A stretch of 64,000 nucleotides of DNA from Linnemannia hyalina (taxonomy: Eukaryota; Mortierellomycota; Mortierellomycetes; Mortierellales; Mortierellaceae). A program made the position numbers and the translations under genes. The notes below the pieces were generated by a model. That model did not search any database. It was not told the DNA's origin and saw only the letters and a program-made list of their open reading frames with translations. Shown here piece by piece: positions 60,413 to 64,000 of the stretch (its first letter is position 1; each line of letters opens with the position of its first letter). The stretch is taken from contig JAHRHY010000009.1 in the NCBI GenBank assembly GCA_019671135.1, positions 558,001 to 622,000 on the forward strand, given 5' to 3'.

Positions 60413-61270
60413 TTTGATTGAGTGTTAAGAAAGGAGGCTCCAATCAGACTGCGCGCGGCCACTTCAAAAACGAAATCTTCTTGTTCTTCTCATGGAAGGT
60501 GAGAGAACGTCAAGATTAAGGGGCGGTAACATTTTTTCGCACTGATCCCGTGTAAAGCGATCGAGAGACCATTCACTCGCAGCACTGATAAATACTACAT
60601 GCGTAGAAAAGGGAAGCAGTGCGGTGATCCTTTGCCTCCTTGCCTTTCTAAGAACACAACTAGACACCACCGTCTGACCTCGTTATTCAGCATTAGTTGT
60701 GTATTGAGAGGGAATAGGACATTTTTAGAAGCACCAACGACAATAAGCAACACTACAACAATAACTAAGTGTGCAAAGATCACTTTACCTCCTAGCAACA
60801 ATGTCTCCCTAATTTGTAACAGTGACTAAAAAAACCTGAACCTTTGTTGCTATTATCACATGAGGGGTCAATCAAATGATTCATCATCCACGATGGGGAG
60901 CTAGCTAGAGTCTCATGAAAAACACGATTGGATGAAGAAGAGTACAGCCATTCACTATCGCTCTCCTCTTCCTCCGCCTCCTCGCTCGAAAACGCCTCAT
61001 AAATCTTAATAGTTCTCGCAACACAGCTCTAGGGCAAAGATAATTATCAAGACGAGGTTTAATTACTGAGTTGTAATAGGTGGGCGAGTCTTTGCGCCTG
61101 CAGCTTCCATGTTGTAGCCGTAGAGAGTAACAAGTGCGAGTGGTACAAGTGCACTAACGCGATGTAAGGACTGAAGGAACAAGCCCTCATCGCCATTGTT
61201 ATGAAACCTACGCCTAAAGGAGTATGAGTGACAGCAGCTACAGTATATAGCAGCTTACCTCCAGAGTAGA
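60413..61270. other. Spacer upstream of RPS28
   Basis: About 860 bp with the RPS28 promoter and AT-rich DNA. No coding exon seen. Confidence 0.5.
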
Positions 61271-62105
61271 CTGAGAAAAAGCGCGTCTCACTGCGGAACT
61301 GAGTGCTGGACTGTTCCTGAAGGCGGTGAGATGCGATAAGTGAAGGTCTTTGAACAACGCCATATCATTTTCGCGTAGGTATTTGGTCGACACCTCATCC
61401 CACTCCTTATTACTTTCCACGATTAACCGGTCGCGCTTATTGGTGTCCCTGGCTACCAAGTCCAGCTTCTGTCCACTCTGTTTTCGTGGTGTTGAAGGTT
61501 CCATGTCGACCTTGCGCCCCATATTCCTCCTCTTTCCTGACTCAAGACCTACCTTCTCGCCGTCAACCATCGTCAACCCATCCACGTCCGACAACAAGCC
61601 TTTCATGATCAGCCATGCTTCTCTGCACCAGAACGACTCGGAAATATCCCTATTACCAAACGGACACGGCTGTGTCATGTATCTTCAGCATCATCCCAAA
61701 CATCTTGCTGAGTGAAATCTGTCATTTCATCTCCGTTACGAGTTGACGAGCCGCCTGTCTTGATGTGATCCACATCTCCAAAAAAAAAAAAAGACTATCG
61801 TAGTCCAGAGCAGCTTGCCGAAGTGCAACAACTCTTGTGGTTATTCCAGACTTTCTGGACGACAAAGTGGTATCAACCTTTGACCCCATTGCACTCCAGA
61901 ACATCGCCTCCGAATTTGCCCTGAACTCCTTGAGGGCCATCTGGAGCCTTTGTGACCGCCGGCTATCAATTTGGGCGGAGTCGCGGTTGGTGTAGCCAAA
62001 CTGTTGCACGAAATTCGGTAGCGTCACATGCTCTTCGCCTTTCTCTCTGTTCAGTGCCCAAAGGACATGCTTTCGAAAGGCGCCTTTAGTTACTGAATTA
62101 TCCAT
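61238..62105 (-). pseudogene. Decayed gene of an unrecognised fungal multicopy-type family
   Basis: Two coding blocks in different frames are joined by no credible splice sites. The right block (62105-61722) starts MDNSVTKGAFRKHVLWALNR and continues with FVQQFGYTNRDSAQIDSRRS. The left block (about 61660-61270) reads SFWCREAWLIMKGLLSDVDG, then RKQSGQKLDLVARDTNKRDR, LIVESNKEWDEVSTKYLREN and FKDLHLSHLTAFR. Between them an in-frame TGA and a frame change occur near 61680. A poly-A/T run at about 61780-61793 encodes an improbable Phe stretch. The LDLV...LIVESNK arrangement is compatible with a D...ExK nuclease-type core, but this is only a hypothesis. I believe similar sequences are dispersed in Mortierella genomes; I cannot verify that here. 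Confidence 0.5.
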
Positions 62106-63374
62106 TGTGCTGTATGGGACGGTAGCATATGGAAAGGATAATAGCGGTGGTTGGAGAGACAAATGGAATTGTTTATCGTACAGATAGCAGAAGTAATGAA
62201 CAATTGAGAAAAATAAGAGGACAGATGGGACAGCGAGACATAAAAAAGAAGATAAGGCCAGTATGAGTTAACAGCGAAAGATACCATGACAGTAATCCAG
62301 TAATGGAAAATAGTCCACCTCATGGAGATTTTGTCGCAACTAACCTGGCTGACAGACCTTCAGCGGCTAAATCTGTGTGCAGCTCATAGAGCCGAGATTG
62401 CACTCTGTCTACCTGTTTCTGTGCACAAATAAAGAGCCACAGCACTTGCCTTAGGATGGAAAATCACGAGAAAGAGAGAGGAGAGCGGGGTGATATGGGA
62501 GAGAAAAATGATTGAGGTGATGTGACAACGGTAGATGAAGATAACGAGACACGAGAGGAGTTGGGGTTAAGGAACAAAAAAATCAGTGTGTAAAAGAGGA
62601 CTTAAAACAAGATACCAATGAAAGGATGAACAACAGGCGTGGTAGTGGTGGCAAAAGTGGAAAAAAGAAGGGCTTGGGAGAGGTAATGAAGGGAGAAGTG
62701 AGGAGAAAGGAATGACCATAAGAAGCCATCAATGTCAGGTATCTTTAAGGGGTGGTGGTTAGTTGCTTCCCCGAATTGAAGATTAAGGGCTACTAATTTT
62801 TGCACAAGCGTACTTCAGGCTAGCGATCTTCTGGCGACTTGTCTTCTTCCTCTATCACAAAGCAATTTTTCAGGTGCGCTTGGAAGCCAGGATATACATC
62901 CATGCTGTGCCCATGGTGGCATCACCCATCCATCGGATGACACTCGGATACCGCCTTGGGAACGTTACCCCACCTTTTACAATATCGACACAGGAAGATA
63001 CCAGTCCACTATCGACAGTGCCCCATCGCCATATCGCCATCATCGGCACTCTTGTTGTTTTGGAGATGGAGGAACTCGGCCGCATGAATCAGAGGAGAGA
63101 TCATCACCAAAATCAGGTCGGACCTCTGCCCGATCACTTTTGTCTTCAGAGAAGGATTGCCTAGAACCGCTGCTCGGCCATTTTAAAACGACAACCGTTA
63201 ATTCCCAGACGTTATTCCAGCCAGGAAGCACATAATTTCAGGAACCAACGCAACAACATACACCAAAAACAACCAAAAACAACTACGCCCACACCTCTCA
63301 GCACCCAACATCAATTGGCCGTAATTAAGTCGACTCACCCTATATCTTTTCAACATCTCGTATCAACTGTAGAA
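62106..63374. other. Spacer upstream of RPL31
   Basis: About 1.27 kb between two divergently oriented units. The last 150 bp before the eL31 start form a C/A-rich leader. An open frame at 62874-63164 (+) has no recognisable motif. Confidence 0.5.
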
Positions 63375-64000
63375 ATGGCCAAGGAATCCAAGGGTACCAA
63401 GCGTTCTACCATCCACGACGTTGTCGCTCGTGAGTACACCATTCACTTGCACAAGCACGTCCACGGCAGGTAAATACTTCTCTCCCTTTGAGCAAGATCC
63501 TTTGGGCGCTTTGACAGGAGCAAGCGGGATATCATGGACAGGACACTCTGGACGTTAGTTGTTGAGGAGTGGGACCGTTGGACAGAGCAGGACAAATTTG
63601 TCCTGCCTACTTGGGATGGGGTTACAAGAGGAGTCGCGCAACAGTGTGATTCTCCACAATCCCCTGGTCTCATTTTTTCAACTTACTCAGGCGATCTGTA
63701 AGAAAAAAAGATGCGGTATCTCAGGAACGACATTACTGTCACAGGATACCGCCACTGCTGCTCTATCTCCAAGGAAAACAGCAGCTTACAACCAAACCAA
63801 CGCACACGCTCTCCTCAAAAACAAGGATACTCACCTAATTCCTTTCCACCTTATAACAAAACAGATCCTTCAAGAAGCGTGCCCCCCACGCCATCAAGGC
63901 TATCAAGGCTTTCGCCCAGAAGACCATGGGTACCTCCGATGTCCGTGTCGACCCCAGCTTGAACAAGCAGATCTGGTCCAAGGGTATCAAGACCGTCCAG
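63375..64000 (+). CDS. RPL31: Large-subunit ribosomal protein eL31, 5' part (cut by window end)
   Basis: Joined from 63375-63469 and 63865-64000; 77 aa visible of about 120 expected. Exon 1 encodes [20 protein letters not shown] and [11 protein letters not shown]. The junction Arg (AG|A) leads into exon 2 with [40 protein letters not shown] and IKTVQ at the window edge, still in frame. The match to eL31 is clear over the whole visible length. The 395-bp intron starts GTAAAT and ends AACAG. eL31 lies at the peptide exit tunnel of the 60S subunit. The remaining C-terminal third lies outside the window. Confidence 0.94.

Noticed and set aside
62874..63164. A 96-codon open frame upstream of eL31
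   Set aside because: No motif recognised, and an overlapping antisense frame of similar length exists; not enough to call a gene.
63470..63864. Possible snoRNA in the eL31 intron
   Set aside because: I could not find a C box, D box and guide arrangement or a clear H/ACA hinge.

Overview
The window is nuclear DNA of a filamentous fungus. Genes are split by short introns with GTAAGT-type donors and TAG acceptors, coding exons are GC-richer than the AT/CT-rich spacers, and TATA boxes and simple repeats are common. Gene content and protein style (a multicopy membrane-protein family broken here, a PR-1-like secreted protein, a stand-alone receiver protein) suggest an early-diverging Mucoromycota species, most likely Mortierellomycotina (Mortierella/Linnemannia type). 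That placement is an inference from protein character, not a search result.

Left part (1-26.8 kb): gene-poor. It holds a secreted CAP/PR-1-like protein (+, 323-1089), a small receiver-domain response regulator (+, 10664-11308) with a cluster of CAATTGA motifs in its upstream region, and a broken single-pass membrane protein gene (-, 17587-19654). Between them lie three spacers of 6-9.6 kb without recognisable genes, rich in CT/GA microsatellites and homopolymers.

Middle (26.8-44.4 kb): a tandem array of classical short-chain dehydrogenase/reductase (SDR) genes, all on the minus strand, of the retinol-dehydrogenase/WWOX-like type. I count six intact three-exon genes (28392, 31830, 33952, 35628, 37527 and 42708 are their low ends), four pseudogenes (26812, 30400, 39716, 41590) and one orphan third exon (39416). 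Intact copies share the same architecture: intron 1 in phase 2, intron 2 in phase 1, and a last exon of exactly 83 nt. One intact copy has Ala at the catalytic Ser position, and one has a ~425-bp GA tract in intron 1. The array looks like a birth-and-death expansion with gene conversion.

Right part (44.9-64 kb): compact, mostly conserved genes. In order they are a TMEM135-like membrane protein (-), a START-domain lipid-transfer protein (-), a small hypothetical membrane protein (+), the mitochondrial small Tim chaperone Tim13 (-), the exocyst subunit Sec10 (+, twelve exons), ribosomal protein eS28 (-, with a start-codon-only first exon), a decayed relic of an unknown family (-), and the first 77 codons of ribosomal protein eL31 (+, cut by the window end). 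TIM13 and SEC10 are divergent from a ~410-bp intergenic region; SEC10 and RPS28 converge.

The SDR array, the TMEM135 homologue and the START protein all belong to families linked to lipid or hydrophobic-substrate handling. That shared theme is suggestive only. Exon boundaries were assigned by hand from splice signals, frame continuity and family similarity; a few may be off by one base.
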